DNA of 64,000 nt from Burkholderiaceae bacterium (GTDB taxonomy: Bacteria; Pseudomonadota; Gammaproteobacteria; Burkholderiales; Burkholderiaceae): NCBI GenBank assembly GCA_018261955.1, contig JAGTRK010000006.1, forward strand, positions 78,106 to 142,105, read 5' to 3'. The notes under the pieces are model-generated. The model was given only the letters and a program-made list of their open reading frames with translations. It ran no database searches and had not been told where the DNA came from. Within the stretch, counting starts at the first letter, position 1, and each line of letters starts with the position of its first letter. Of this stretch, positions 27,216 through 36,360 are shown piece after piece. The position numbers and the translations under genes were made by a program.

Positions 27216-28544
27216 TTATTTTTTAAACCCCTGCTTGCTCGCACTGCCCATATTGAGCAACGCATACAAAGCCATCGCGCCAAAAGTCGCCACGCCGATG
27301 CCATTCAAAGTAAACCCACCCAGTTGTACGGTCAAATCCCCCGCCCCAACAATCAAAGTCACCGCAGCGACAATCAGATTACGGCTTTGTGAAAAATCGA
27401 CTTTATTGTCCACCCAGATTTTCGCCCCTGCAACAGCAATCAAGCCAAACACCACAATCGACACACCACCCAACACGGGACCTGGGATGGTTTGAATCAA
27501 TGCGCCCATTTTGGGTGAAAAGCCCAAGACAATCGCAAATACTGCGGCAAACACGAACACCAAGGTTGAGTAAATTTTCGTGACTGCCATCACACCGATG
27601 TTCTCCGCATACGTGGTCACGCCCGTACCGCCGACACTGCCCGAAACCATGGTTGCCAAGCCATCGGCCATAAACGCACGCCCCATGTACGGATTCATAT
27701 CGTGTCCAGTCATACCTTGTACCGCGCGCAAGTGCCCCAAATTTTCAGCCACCAAAATCAACGCCACAGGCGCAATCACCGAAATCGCTGACATCGTAAA
27801 TGTCGGCGAAGCAAAATTGGGCAAACCAAACCATGCGGCGTTGGCGACCTTGGTAAAATCCACTGCCGCCGCGCCATGCTCTCCCACGCCCAAACCCAAA
27901 CCATTGGTCAATACCGCATACAAGACCGTTGCCAAAATCACGCCGACCAAAATCAACAAGCGGCGCATCAAACCCGTACCCATAACCGCCGTCAATGCAA
28001 TCACCAACACCGTCATCAGCATATACCACGCATTGGCGTTGTTGCCCTTCGCACCGAGCACCGCCACGCCCGCCAAATTCAAACCAATCACCGCAACCAC
28101 CGCACCTGTGACCACAGGCGGCATCAGTGTTTCAATCCAGTTCGTGCCGACAAACTGCACCAATAAACCAATCAGGAAATACACCAAACCACAGACGATA
28201 ATCGCGCCGAGTGCCACACCGATATTGGCATTCGCACCTGAACCCGCGTAGCCCGACACCGCTATCACGCCGCCAATGAATGCAAAACTCGAACCCAAAT
28301 AACTCGGCACACGCCCGCGCGTCATCGCGTAAAACAGCAGTGTGCCTATGCCCGACATGAGAATCGCAACATTCGGATCAAAGCCCATGAGCAAGGGCGC
28401 AAGCACCGTTGCGCCGAACATCGCCACCACATGTTGCAAGCCCATCAAGGCGGTTTGCCCCATCGCCAATCGTTCATCGGGGGCGATGATGCTGTCGTGC
28501 GTCTGGGCTTTGACGGTGTAACTTGGGAAATATTGTTCTGACAT
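27216..28544 (-). CDS. uraA: Uracil permease, nucleobase:cation symporter-2 family
   Basis: The 442-residue protein imports uracil with a proton across the inner membrane. About fourteen hydrophobic helices are expected. The family markers are QHVVAMFGATVLAPLL, the substrate glutamates in LVAENLGHL and GGTGVTTYAENIGV, and the NCS2 signature region around GPVLGGVSIVVFGLIA. The nearest known subgroup is UraA/RutG rather than the xanthine permeases. It is divergent from upp, which turns the imported uracil into UMP. Confidence 0.92.
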   Translation of the reverse strand: MSEQYFPSYTVKAQTHDSIIAPDERLAMGQTALMGLQHVVAMFGATVLAPLLMGFDPNVAILMSGIGTLLFYAMTRGRVPSYLGSSFAFIGGVIAVSGYAGSGANANIGVALGAIIVCGLVYFLIGLLVQFVGTNWIETLMPPVVTGAVVAVIGLNLAGVAVLGAKGNNANAWYMLMTVLVIALTAVMGTGLMRRLLILVGVILATVLYAVLTNGLGLGVGEHGAAAVDFTKVANAAWFGLPNFASPTFTMSAISVIAPVALILVAENLGHLRAVQGMTGHDMNPYMGRAFMADGLATMVSGSVGGTGVTTYAENIGVMAVTKIYSTLVFVFAAVFAIVLGFSPKMGALIQTIPGPVLGGVSIVVFGLIAVAGAKIWVDNKVDFSQSRNLIVAAVTLIVGAGDLTVQLGGFTLNGIGVATFGAMALYALLNMGSASKQGFKK

Positions 28545-28624
28545 TTTTAACTACTCCTGTTGTTGTGTTATAGAGTGAAAAACATTTTTGATGCATTATC
28601 TGCTGATTGATGCTACTGCGTGCT

Positions 28625-28679
28625 TTGCTTGAATGCATCATGCAACGTATAATGCAAGGTGCAATTCAACGTATAATGA
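28625..28679 (+). promoter_or_regulatory. upp promoter with repeated -10-like block
   Basis: TTGCTT (28625-28630) and TATAAT (28648-28653) are 17 bases apart, a good sigma-70 promoter pointing to upp. The 12-base block CAACGTATAATG occurs at 28643-28654 and again at 28668-28679, 25 bases later. The second copy carries a second TATAAT without a good -35. The gap 28545-28763 holds no gene. Confidence 0.6.
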
Positions 28680-28775
28680 CAGGCGAAATTATATGCTTTT
28701 CAGCCCCACAAACCCATCCATAATTTATTTTTTTCTCACCAATTTGAAGCAAACTTTCATAAATTGAGCACACAC

Positions 28776-29429
28776 ATGAATGCCCACCCCGACTTTCCCA
28801 ATTTATTTGTCGTCCAACACCCATTGGTCGCCCACAAACTCTCGCACATGCGCGATGTGGATTCTTCCACACGTACCTTTCGTGCCCTGTTGCGCGAATT
28901 GACCTTGCTCATGGGTTATGAATTGACCCGTGATTTGCCCCTGACCACCAAACGCATCCAAACCCCGTTGGTCGAGATGGATGCGCCAGTGATTGCCGGC
29001 AAAAAAGTAGCGGTCGTGCCTGTGCTACGCGCGGGTTTGGGCATGGCGGATGGCTTGATTGATTTGATTCCTTCGGCGCGCCAAGGGCACATAGGTTTGT
29101 ACCGCGATGAAAACAATCAACCTGTCGAATACTACGTGCGCTTGCCCGCAACCGAAGGTCGTTTGTTTATTTTGTGTGACCCCATGCTGGCAACAGGCAA
29201 CTCCGCTGTCCATGCTGCCGACGTATTGATTGCGCGTGGTGTGCCGAGTACCCACATTCGCTTTTTGGCACTGGTCGCTGCACCCGAGGGTGTGCGCGTA
29301 TTCCATGCAGCGCATCCCGACATTCCCGTGTATGTCGCTTCATTGGACGAAAAACTCAACGAGCACGCCTACATCGTGCCCGGCTTGGGCGATGCGGGCG
29401 ATCGAATTTTTGGCACCAAGCACGAGTAA
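28776..29429 (+). CDS. upp: Uracil phosphoribosyltransferase
   Basis: Upp makes UMP from uracil and PRPP. I chose ATG 28776 (217 residues); a TTG at 28764 is an alternative and neither has a strong ribosome-binding site. Family features are [25 protein letters not shown], the PRPP loop [12 protein letters not shown] and the C-terminal [12 protein letters not shown] that binds uracil. It forms a salvage pair with the divergent uraA gene. gph follows 28 bases later and is probably co-transcribed. Confidence 0.96.
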   Translation: MNAHPDFPNLFVVQHPLVAHKLSHMRDVDSSTRTFRALLRELTLLMGYELTRDLPLTTKRIQTPLVEMDAPVIAGKKVAVVPVLRAGLGMADGLIDLIPSARQGHIGLYRDENNQPVEYYVRLPATEGRLFILCDPMLATGNSAVHAADVLIARGVPSTHIRFLALVAAPEGVRVFHAAHPDIPVYVASLDEKLNEHAYIVPGLGDAGDRIFGTKHE

Positions 29430-29457
29430 ATACGAACAATCACCCACGAGAACGTTT

Positions 29458-30138
29458 ATGAATCATCCAAGCATTAAAGCCATCTTATTTGACTTAGACG
29501 GCACACTGACCCACTCCGCGCCCGATTTATCAACGGGCATTAACCGTATGCGCGCAGAATACAATTTACCCAGCATCGACATCAACGGCGTGGTTGCCAT
29601 GATAGGACACGGCGTGCGCAGTTTGGTCGCCAACGCCATGCGCGATGTCACCAGCCAAAACCCTGATTTTGACTTGGAATTGGCGTATCAACGCTTTGCC
29701 AAACACTACCACGAAGTCAACGGCACCGACAGTGTGGAGTTTGACGGCGTGACCGACACATTGAAAAGTCTGCATGCAAAAGGCATTAAACTCGGCGTGG
29801 TGACCAACAAAGCCGCCGAATTCGCCCTGCCACTCATCAACGCATTCGCATGGAGTCAGTGGTTGGATGTGATTGTCTGTGGCGATACATTACCGATTAA
29901 GAAACCCAAGCCAGAACCATTGCTGCATGCCTGCGCACAATTGGGCGTGACAGTGGATGAGATTTTATACGTCGGCGACTCAATGACCGATGTGTTGACC
30001 GCACAAGCGGCGCAGTGTCGTTGTGTGGTCTTGAGTTATGGTTACAACGAGGGTGTGCCGATACGCGAAGCACTTGCCCAAAAGGCTTTGAACATCCCCA
30101 TTTTTGACCATTTTTCACAGGCAGTGCAATTGGGTTAA
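29458..30138 (+). CDS. gph: Phosphoglycolate phosphatase (HAD family)
   Basis: The 226-residue HAD hydrolase should remove phosphate from 2-phosphoglycolate, a DNA-repair and oxygenation by-product. I chose ATG 29458; the frame is open far upstream but overlaps upp. HAD motif I is FDLDGTLTHSAPDL, motif II VVTNKA, motif III KKPKPEPLL and motif IV VGDSMTDV, all intact. The cap domain lies at about 18-85. Other small HAD phosphatases share these motifs, so the substrate is a family inference. The gene ends in a strong terminator. Confidence 0.88.
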   Translation: MNHPSIKAILFDLDGTLTHSAPDLSTGINRMRAEYNLPSIDINGVVAMIGHGVRSLVANAMRDVTSQNPDFDLELAYQRFAKHYHEVNGTDSVEFDGVTDTLKSLHAKGIKLGVVTNKAAEFALPLINAFAWSQWLDVIVCGDTLPIKKPKPEPLLHACAQLGVTVDEILYVGDSMTDVLTAQAAQCRCVVLSYGYNEGVPIREALAQKALNIPIFDHFSQAVQLG

Positions 30139-30182
30139 AACAACACACCCAACGATTAACAATTGATCAACAATCGACAAAA

Positions 30183-30208
30183 AAGCCAACCGAGCAGGTT
30201 GGCTTTTT
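30183..30208. terminator. Bidirectional terminator between gph and the 40-aa gene
   Basis: AAGCCAACC (30183-30191) and GGTTGGCTT (30197-30205) form a 9-bp stem with a run of A before it and T after it. It ends gph on the plus strand and the small membrane-protein gene on the minus strand. Confidence 0.88.
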
Positions 30209-30245
30209 AGCGAACTCATCATGAGTCGTCCTATGGGGCGAAACT

Positions 30246-30368
30246 TTATTTTTTATTTAACAACTTCACCACACCGATTGTAGTCGCCACTGCAAAAATC
30301 ACCAAGGCAATCACAACATACTGCATCGCTGGCGGTACATAAGCCCAAAAATCATGTAATGCTTGCAT
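30246..30368 (-). CDS. 40-residue single-helix membrane protein, unrecognised
   Basis: A short frame encodes MQALHDFWAYVPPAMQY followed by a hydrophobic helix (VVIALVIFAVATTIGVV) and the basic end KLLNKK. This is the shape of a small inner-membrane protein with its C-terminus probably in the cytoplasm. AGGAG lies six bases before the ATG. The frame is closely followed by a terminator that works on this strand. It is a stand-alone gene between gph and the sugar-transporter cluster. I do not recognise the family, and the short length limits certainty. Confidence 0.65.
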   Translation of the reverse strand: MQALHDFWAYVPPAMQYVVIALVIFAVATTIGVVKLLNKK

Positions 30369-30682
30369 TATTAACTCCTTTTATTCGCTTGATAGCGTAA
30401 TCAGATAACCCTCATAACCTTAAATTTAATGCGGATTTATCACAGAACCTGAGCGAACCCAATCACTCAAAACCATGATGGACACTTTCTATCCACATTT
30501 CAAATCATACCTTAAAACCATTCAATACTTAGGGCTTTTAATATGTTTAGTAGAAAATCTGACATGAGTAGCCAAATGATTTGTATATTTGCAACAGTTT
30601 TTTCAGTTATAAATGAAATGATTTTTAAAATATTCATACGCGCCGCATCCTTGTGCCCGATGACCATCTCAAGATAACAAAC
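30369..30682. other. Intergenic region, no confident gene
   Basis: An AT-rich stretch between the 40-aa gene and the ABC permease gene. It carries the leader of the small gene near 30369-30400. A minus-strand open frame of about 60 codons (30512-30694) has no ribosome-binding site and an unconvincing composition. No RNA gene is recognised. Confidence 0.5.
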
Positions 30683-30702
30683 GAGCGTGCACAAGCACGC
30701 TC
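30683..30702 (-). terminator. Terminator of the sugar ABC operon
   Basis: GAGCGTGC (30683-30690) and GCACGCTC (30695-30702) form a perfect 8-bp stem with a 4-base loop, followed on the minus strand by GTTTGTT. It lies about 20 bases after the permease stop. Confidence 0.7.
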
Positions 30703-30724
30703 ATTTGTGTCATTCAATCAATGA

Positions 30725-31873
30725 TTACGATGATTTTTTATTGTTATATAAATCGTACCAAACCGCAACCAACAACACGATGGCTTTGACCACCAATTGA
30801 TATTCTTGCCCCAAACTCATGAGCGACATACCATTGTTAATCACGCCCATGACCAAGCCACCGATGATGGAACCAAGGATGGTACCGACACCGCCTGTCG
30901 CACTCGCGCCACCGATGAAGACCGCTGAAATGGCATCCAACTCAAACATATTACCCGCTGCGGGTTGCGCTTGATTCATGTAGGCAGTGAACACCACACC
31001 CGCGAGCGCGGCGAGCACACCCATGAGCACAAACACATAAAACTCGGTGCGTTCAGCATTAATACCTGAGAGTTTAGCCGCTTTGGCATTGCCACCAATC
31101 GCGTAGATATTGCGTCCAAATACCGTGTTATTCATCACATACGTCATACCAACAATCAGTACCGCAATCAAACAAATGATGATGGGTACACCACGATCCA
31201 TTGAGAATTTATAAAACACCCACATCACAACCGCAGCGACAAACAGGTTTTTGAGCGCGAACAGCGGCAAGGGCAAATTATCAAAGCCCAATTTCACACG
31301 ATTTTGACGACGCATCCAATCAGATACAACCATCAAAGCGACCACCACGATGCCGAGCAACAAAGCAAAATTTTTGGCATCCATAAAGACAGGATTGACA
31401 AAACCCGTGGTGATGGTTTTAAAACCATCATCCATCAAACCAATCGGTTGGATATCGGTAAAAATATAGGTCAACCCACGCCACCCAAGCATCCCACCAA
31501 GTGTCACGATAAAGGCAGGGACTTTCAAATACGCCACCCAATAGCCCTGCACTGCACCCATCACCACGCCCGCAAGCAAGGCAATCACGACAGCCGACAT
31601 CATGCTGCCATCGGTTTTATTGTACGCCCACGCCGCAATCGCCCCTGTGAGCGCGACCGCAGAACCAACCGATAAGTCAATTTTACCTGTAATGATAACC
31701 AGCACCATACCCGTGGCTAAAATCAAGATATAACTGTTTTGAATCACCAAGTTGGTGATGTTACGCGGTGCAAAATTGATGAAATCTGTCATGAAACCAA
31801 ACACGACAAAAATTAAAATCAACACCGCGTACATTGAAAAATGCTTTTGATTTTGTTTGAGAATTTTGAACAT
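30725..31873 (-). CDS. Sugar ABC transporter permease (XylH/GguB type)
   Basis: This is the inner-membrane permease of a CUT2-class monosaccharide importer. The 382 residues have about ten hydrophobic helices and the family block ILATGMVLVIITGKIDLSVGS, then VPAFIVTLGGMLGWRGL, FGRNIYAIGGNAKAAKLSGI (the EAA-like loop that contacts the ATPase) and AVFIGGASATGGVGT. It is closer to XylH/GguB than to RbsC in length. It is the last gene of a binding protein-ATPase-permease operon. Confidence 0.92.
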   Translation of the reverse strand: MFKILKQNQKHFSMYAVLILIFVVFGFMTDFINFAPRNITNLVIQNSYILILATGMVLVIITGKIDLSVGSAVALTGAIAAWAYNKTDGSMMSAVVIALLAGVVMGAVQGYWVAYLKVPAFIVTLGGMLGWRGLTYIFTDIQPIGLMDDGFKTITTGFVNPVFMDAKNFALLLGIVVVALMVVSDWMRRQNRVKLGFDNLPLPLFALKNLFVAAVVMWVFYKFSMDRGVPIIICLIAVLIVGMTYVMNNTVFGRNIYAIGGNAKAAKLSGINAERTEFYVFVLMGVLAALAGVVFTAYMNQAQPAAGNMFELDAISAVFIGGASATGGVGTILGSIIGGLVMGVINNGMSLMSLGQEYQLVVKAIVLLVAVWYDLYNNKKSS

Positions 31874-31899
31874 TTTGTACTCCAGTTGTAGATTTTTAT

Positions 31900-33420
31900 T
31901 TAAGCAACAGCCAATTTCATAATGGTTTCTTGACTTGCATCCGCAGTCGCCATTTCACCTTTAATTCGCCCTTTGTCCATCACGTACACACGGTCAGTCA
32001 TGCCCAATACTTCGGGCAACTCACTCGAAATCATAATGATGGCGTTGCCTTGCCCAACAAAATCATTCATGATTTTGTAAATTTCATTTTTCGCGCCCAC
32101 GTCAATTCCACGCGTCGGCTCGTCAATGATGAGCAGCTTGGGTTTTGCCATCAAACAACGCGCGAGCACGACTTTTTGCTGATTGCCACCGCTCAAATTG
32201 CCAACCACTTGGTCAATATTCGGGGTTTTGATGCGCAGAGCGACTTTGAGAGCTTCTGCCAATTTGAATTCTTCCACCGAATCGACCACGCCAAATTTAT
32301 TCGACAGTGCGGGCAGGGATGAATACGAGGCGTTGTTTTTAATTGTTTGAATCAAAATCAAACCCAATTCTTTGCGGTCTTCGGACACATAAATCATGCC
32401 GTTGGCAATCGCCTCTTTGGCACTCTTAAAATCGACTTTCTTACCCTCAAACTCGACCTCACCAGAAACATAAGGCGACAAAGAACGTCCAAAAATCGAC
32501 AACATCAATTCGGTACGCCCTGAGCCAACCAAACCTGCCAGCCCGACAATTTCGCCCGATTTCACTTCAATGTTCGCATGATCAATCACCAATCTATCGC
32601 TAAACACAGGATGCTTTACGGTATAGTCAGACAGTTTCAACATCGTGTGACCAATTTTCGGTTCACGTGTTGGATACATTGAAGTCAATTCGCGCCCCAC
32701 CATGCCTTTGACGATGTAGTTGACATCAATTTTTTGTGTGTGCAAATCAATCCGTTCGATGGTTTCACCGTCACGAATGATGGTGATTTCATCGGCAATC
32801 GCCATCACCTCATTGAGTTTGTGTGAAATCATGATGATGGTCACGCCATCGGCTTTGAGTTTTTTGAGCAACTCCAGTAAGTTCGCGCTGTCGGCCTCAT
32901 TCAACGATGAGGTCGGCTCATCCAAAATCAGTACCTTGGCATTTTTTGACAAGGCTTTGGCGATTTCGATGAGTTGTTGTTTGGCAACCGAGAGTTTATT
33001 GACAGGTGTGTTGAGGTCTTCTTTCAACCCCACTTTTGCCAAAACCTCCTTGGCATCGGCAACAGTTTGCGCCCAATCAATGCGCCAGCCCTTTTTTCGT
33101 TCGTTGCCCAAGAATAGGTTTTCGTAAATTGACAAGTACGGTGACAAAGCCAATTCTTGATGAATGATGACAATGCCCGCTTTTTCGCTGTCTTTGATGG
33201 TGTTAAAGGCGCATTTTTGTCCGTTGTACAGCACTTCGCCCTCATAACTGCCGTGGGGATACACGCCGCTGATGGCCTTCATCATGGTAGATTTGCCTGC
33301 ACCATTTTCACCCACAATAAAGTGGATGTGTGCCCGTGTGACCTGCACATTGACTTTATTGAGCGCAACCACCGAGCCAAACGTTTTGCGTAAACCTCTG
33401 ATGTCTAATATTGTGTCCAT
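31900..33420 (-). CDS. Sugar ABC transporter ATPase, two-domain (XylG/GguA type)
   Basis: The 506-residue protein has two ATP-binding domains that power the sugar importer. I chose ATG 33420, with AAGGG seven bases upstream; the frame is open farther up without a site. Domain 1 has Walker A VGENGAGKSTMM, signature LSVAKQQLIEIAKAL and Walker B VLILDEPTSSL. Domain 2 has the altered Walker A LAGLVGSGRTELM, signature LSGGNQQKVVLARCL and LLIIDEPTRGIDVG, typical of CUT2 ATPases, where the second site is modified. The permease gene follows after 26 bases. Confidence 0.94.
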   Translation of the reverse strand: MDTILDIRGLRKTFGSVVALNKVNVQVTRAHIHFIVGENGAGKSTMMKAISGVYPHGSYEGEVLYNGQKCAFNTIKDSEKAGIVIIHQELALSPYLSIYENLFLGNERKKGWRIDWAQTVADAKEVLAKVGLKEDLNTPVNKLSVAKQQLIEIAKALSKNAKVLILDEPTSSLNEADSANLLELLKKLKADGVTIIMISHKLNEVMAIADEITIIRDGETIERIDLHTQKIDVNYIVKGMVGRELTSMYPTREPKIGHTMLKLSDYTVKHPVFSDRLVIDHANIEVKSGEIVGLAGLVGSGRTELMLSIFGRSLSPYVSGEVEFEGKKVDFKSAKEAIANGMIYVSEDRKELGLILIQTIKNNASYSSLPALSNKFGVVDSVEEFKLAEALKVALRIKTPNIDQVVGNLSGGNQQKVVLARCLMAKPKLLIIDEPTRGIDVGAKNEIYKIMNDFVGQGNAIIMISSELPEVLGMTDRVYVMDKGRIKGEMATADASQETIMKLAVA

Positions 33421-33516
33421 TGTTGTGCCCTTGTGTTTATGGAAACTCACCGCGCTTATTTGAGCAAAACCGCGCTTCATTTTTTGTTGAGACAATTGTT
33501 GGAGCAGATACCCAAA

Positions 33517-33561
33517 CCGCCATTGCTCGTGCTGTAATCATACAGCAACAAACAATGGCGG
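33517..33561 (-). other. Intercistronic stem-loop after the binding-protein gene
   Basis: CCGCCATTG (33517-33525) pairs with CAATGGCGG (33553-33561), and GCTGTA pairs with TACAGC inside it with the loop ATCA. No T-run follows on the minus strand, so it is more likely an mRNA-stabilising hairpin than a terminator. It lies 38 bases after the binding-protein stop and before the ATPase gene. Confidence 0.7.
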
Positions 33562-33599
33562 AAAACACTTAATCAGTCAATCGACTGAAGCGTGTTGGG

Positions 33600-34739
33600 T
33601 TATTTGGTACCTTTTGCCACTTGCTCAGCAGTGTAAAAACCACTGTCCACCATTGCAGCGGTGGTGTTGGCTTTATTGACCACCAATGGTTCTAACAAAA
33701 AGGCATTGACGTTTTTCTTACCCGTGTTGTACGTGGTGGTGTCTTCTTTGAATTTAACCGTGGGGGCTGGTTTTTGACCTTTGACCAAAGCATCGGCTGC
33801 TTCGGCTGTGGCTTTGGCCAAGAAACGGTCGTCTTTAAACACGGTCATGCCTTGTTTGCCTTCGTTAATCCATTTGACGGACAACAATTCTGCATCTTGA
33901 CCTGAAACAAATGGCAAAGTTTTGTATTTACCGCTTTGCTCCAACGCCCCAATAATCGCACGCGCCAAGCCATCATTTGGTGCCAATACCGCATCCAAAG
34001 TCACACTTTTGCAATCGCCAGAAATCAAAGTTTCCATGCGCGCTTTGGCTTTATCATTGGCCCAATCAGGCGTGGCGATTTTTGTCCAATTCGGATCTTT
34101 TGAGTCAGTTGGCACTGGACCGCACACTTTCAAAGCGCCGCTGTCCACATACGGTTTGAGCACAGACCATGCACCATCAAAAAACACACGTGCATTGTTG
34201 TCAGTGGATGCACCCGCAAATAAAGTGATGTTTTTGCCTTTTGATTTATCCAAATCCAAAGCGGTTTTAATCGCCTCACCCTGGAATGCACCCACTTTAA
34301 AATTATCAAACGTCATGTAGTAATCGTACTGGTCAGTACCTTTAATCAAACGGTCAAATGCAATCACTTGTACGCCTGCTGCCTTGGCAGAATCAACTGC
34401 TTGCGCCACAGAGTCATTGACCGCACCGACAACGATAACTTTTGCACCTTTGGTGATGAAGTCTTCGATTTGTTTGTTTTGTTTCGATTGGTCACCATCG
34501 CCATAGCCGATTTCAACTTTATAGCCCTTGGCTTCGAGTTCTTTTTTCATGAACTCAGCCGCGTTTTTCCAACGCTCGCTGGTCGCCTCTGGAATTGCCA
34601 AACCAATCAAACCACCTGCTGCGGGGGCTTGCGCATTTGTACCCGCATCAGCGGCCTTGGGTGTTTCAGCGGGCTTACCACAAGCGGTCAAACCCAATGC
34701 CACGATGAGTGCGGAAACTGCCAACAACTGTTTTTTCAT
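33600..34739 (-). CDS. Sugar-binding protein (XylF/ChvE type), lipoprotein
   Basis: The protein captures a monosaccharide for the importer. I chose ATG 34739 (379 residues), seven bases after AAGGAG. The signal sequence ends in ALGLTACGK, a clear lipobox, so it is probably anchored to a membrane. An Ala/Pro-rich linker follows, then a type-I periplasmic fold: GLAIPEATSERWKNAAEFM, GYGDGDQSKQNKQIEDFI, AFDRLI, FAGASTDNNARVFF, VLAPNDGLARAI and PFVSGQDAELLSV. These match XylF and ChvE. The first gene of the operon; the ROK gene is divergent. Confidence 0.92.
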   Translation of the reverse strand: MKKQLLAVSALIVALGLTACGKPAETPKAADAGTNAQAPAAGGLIGLAIPEATSERWKNAAEFMKKELEAKGYKVEIGYGDGDQSKQNKQIEDFITKGAKVIVVGAVNDSVAQAVDSAKAAGVQVIAFDRLIKGTDQYDYYMTFDNFKVGAFQGEAIKTALDLDKSKGKNITLFAGASTDNNARVFFDGAWSVLKPYVDSGALKVCGPVPTDSKDPNWTKIATPDWANDKAKARMETLISGDCKSVTLDAVLAPNDGLARAIIGALEQSGKYKTLPFVSGQDAELLSVKWINEGKQGMTVFKDDRFLAKATAEAADALVKGQKPAPTVKFKEDTTTYNTGKKNVNAFLLEPLVVNKANTTAAMVDSGFYTAEQVAKGTK

Positions 34740-34824
34740 ATGAATTCTCCTTGATTTATGAACACAACAATATGTATTACATGTGTGTGACTGACATTCA
34801 ACACCAAATTTCAACGCCTGTCAA

Positions 34825-34960
34825 ATTTAATTGTTTAAAAATACAAATTAAATGGTGGTTTTTGTGAATGCTTGAAAAATATCGCAAAAATCCATTGAGT
34901 CATTCAATATTGAACTATTTTTTTAGTTTTTTGACCTATAATCAAACCCACTCTGATATT
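34825..34960. promoter_or_regulatory. Control region between the sugar operon and the ROK gene
   Basis: The 323-base AT-rich gap holds two symmetric sequences: ATTTAATT (34825-34832) with AATTAAAT (34846-34853), and the 12-base palindrome TTCAATATTGAA (34903-34914). A sigma-70-like pair TTGACC (34931-34936) and GATATT (34955-34960) with an 18-base spacer points to the ROK gene. A regulator of this class usually binds next to its own gene, so these are candidate operators. No gene is seen in the gap. Confidence 0.5.
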
Positions 34961-35062
34961 TCTCATCATCTCAAGCCATTTTTCAAAATAAATATTTTAC
35001 GAGAACAACAAATTAACTTAAAATCTCCTCCAATGGCTTTTTAACCTTTTTTCGAGTTTCTC

Positions 35063-36283
35063 ATGGCATTCACCAGCAACCACAGCGATTTAAAGCAAAT
35101 CAATCGACTTGCCATCATCAACCACATCAAAAAAAAGCCGAGCATATCGCGGAGCGATTTGGCCAAGGTCACTGGTTTAAACAAATCCACCATTGGTAAA
35201 ATCGTGCAAGAACTATTGGACGAGCATTGGGTGAAAGAGGACAGCCCAACCCCACTTGAGGGGGCAGGACGCAGACCCACGGGCTTGACTTTAAACGGTG
35301 ATGTGCTGACTTTGCTCGGCGCGGAACTTGGCGTGGATTATATTGCAGTCGTTGCTTGCTCGATTGCGGGCGAAATTCGTTTTCAATCGCGCTTGCCCTA
35401 TCAGCACGTGAACGTTGAAACCTCTGTCAGTCAATTGGCGGATATTCTGTGTCACACATGGAAACTCATGCTCAGTTTGAACCATCAAATCTTGGGGTTG
35501 GGCGTGTCAGTCCCGGGTTTGGTCAATGCTTCGGACGGTCATGTGGTCGATTTACCCAACATCGGTTGGCAAAACATCGACTTGATTGACATGCTGCATC
35601 AGCGTTTTGCCCAACAACACATGCCTGAAATCGACATCACCATCATCAATGATGCCAATGCAGGGGCTCTATCAGAGTTCGTTTTTGGTCGCAGTCAATA
35701 CCACCGCAATCCCATCATCCATTTGACAGTGGGCATTGGCGTGGGTGCGGGCATTGTCAGTGAAAACGGCTTGTACACAGGGCTCAACGGCTGGGCGGGG
35801 GAAATCGGTCATTCCACATTGCAACCCTTTGACGGCTGGCTGTGCGCCTGTGGTCAGCGTGGTTGCGTGGAGACTTTGGTCTCGCAACGCGCATTGAGCC
35901 GAGAGTTGGTTGGTGACGCGCCCATCCTGTCGATTGAAACCATGCAAAATCGATTGGCGCAGGGCGATGCGCAAGTCAAAAAAGGTTTGGAGACCGTGGG
36001 GTATTTTTTAGGCATTGTGATGCGCAACCTTGCCAATATTCTCAATCCTGAAACCATCGTGCTTGGCGGCCCTATGAGTCAATTTGAAGCCGCATTGTTA
36101 GAGCCTGCAATCGCCAGTTTCAATGCACATACCCAACGCCACGTGATGACGCCCACCATACGGCTGTGTGAATTTGGGCAAAACGCCTCCACTTTGGGCG
36201 CGGCCGCAGCCGCATTGATGAAACACATTGAGCCCAAGCATACACCCACGCACATCAGCCTACAAGGTCTGCGGCGAAAATAG
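35063..36283 (+). CDS. ROK family transcriptional regulator (XylR/NagC type)
   Basis: The 406-residue protein probably represses the divergent sugar operon and is released by a sugar. An N-terminal winged HTH (SISRSDLAKVTGLNKSTIGKIV) is followed by the actin-like ROK kinase fold with LGAELGVDYIAVVACS and INDANAGALSEFVFG. The ROK zinc site is intact: GEIGHSTLQPF and CACGQRGCVETL, as in Mlc and XylR. The starting ATG has a weak ribosome-binding site. It may act on xylose, as the neighbouring XylFGH-like importer suggests, but the ligand is an inference. Confidence 0.92.
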   Translation: MAFTSNHSDLKQINRLAIINHIKKKPSISRSDLAKVTGLNKSTIGKIVQELLDEHWVKEDSPTPLEGAGRRPTGLTLNGDVLTLLGAELGVDYIAVVACSIAGEIRFQSRLPYQHVNVETSVSQLADILCHTWKLMLSLNHQILGLGVSVPGLVNASDGHVVDLPNIGWQNIDLIDMLHQRFAQQHMPEIDITIINDANAGALSEFVFGRSQYHRNPIIHLTVGIGVGAGIVSENGLYTGLNGWAGEIGHSTLQPFDGWLCACGQRGCVETLVSQRALSRELVGDAPILSIETMQNRLAQGDAQVKKGLETVGYFLGIVMRNLANILNPETIVLGGPMSQFEAALLEPAIASFNAHTQRHVMTPTIRLCEFGQNASTLGAAAAALMKHIEPKHTPTHISLQGLRRK

Positions 36284-36302
36284 AGCACACACAAACGCGT
36301 TA

Positions 36303-36330
36303 AAAAAGCACCTCGATGGGTGCTTTTTTA
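36303..36330. terminator. Bidirectional terminator between the ROK and RhlE genes
   Basis: AAAAAAGCACC (36303-36313) and GGTGCTTTTTT (36320-36330) form an 11-bp stem with a 6-base loop. A and T runs lie on both sides, so it serves the convergent ROK and helicase genes. Confidence 0.9.
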
Positions 36331-36360
36331 TGGTGCTTTTATCACGCAACGCAATCGAAA

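Noticed and set aside
27580..28251. Plus-strand frame of 223 codons
   Set aside because: It is antisense to uraA, which has clear transporter motifs.
30512..30694. Minus-strand frame of 60 codons in the gap before the ABC permease
   Set aside because: No ribosome-binding site, and it runs into the permease terminator hairpin.
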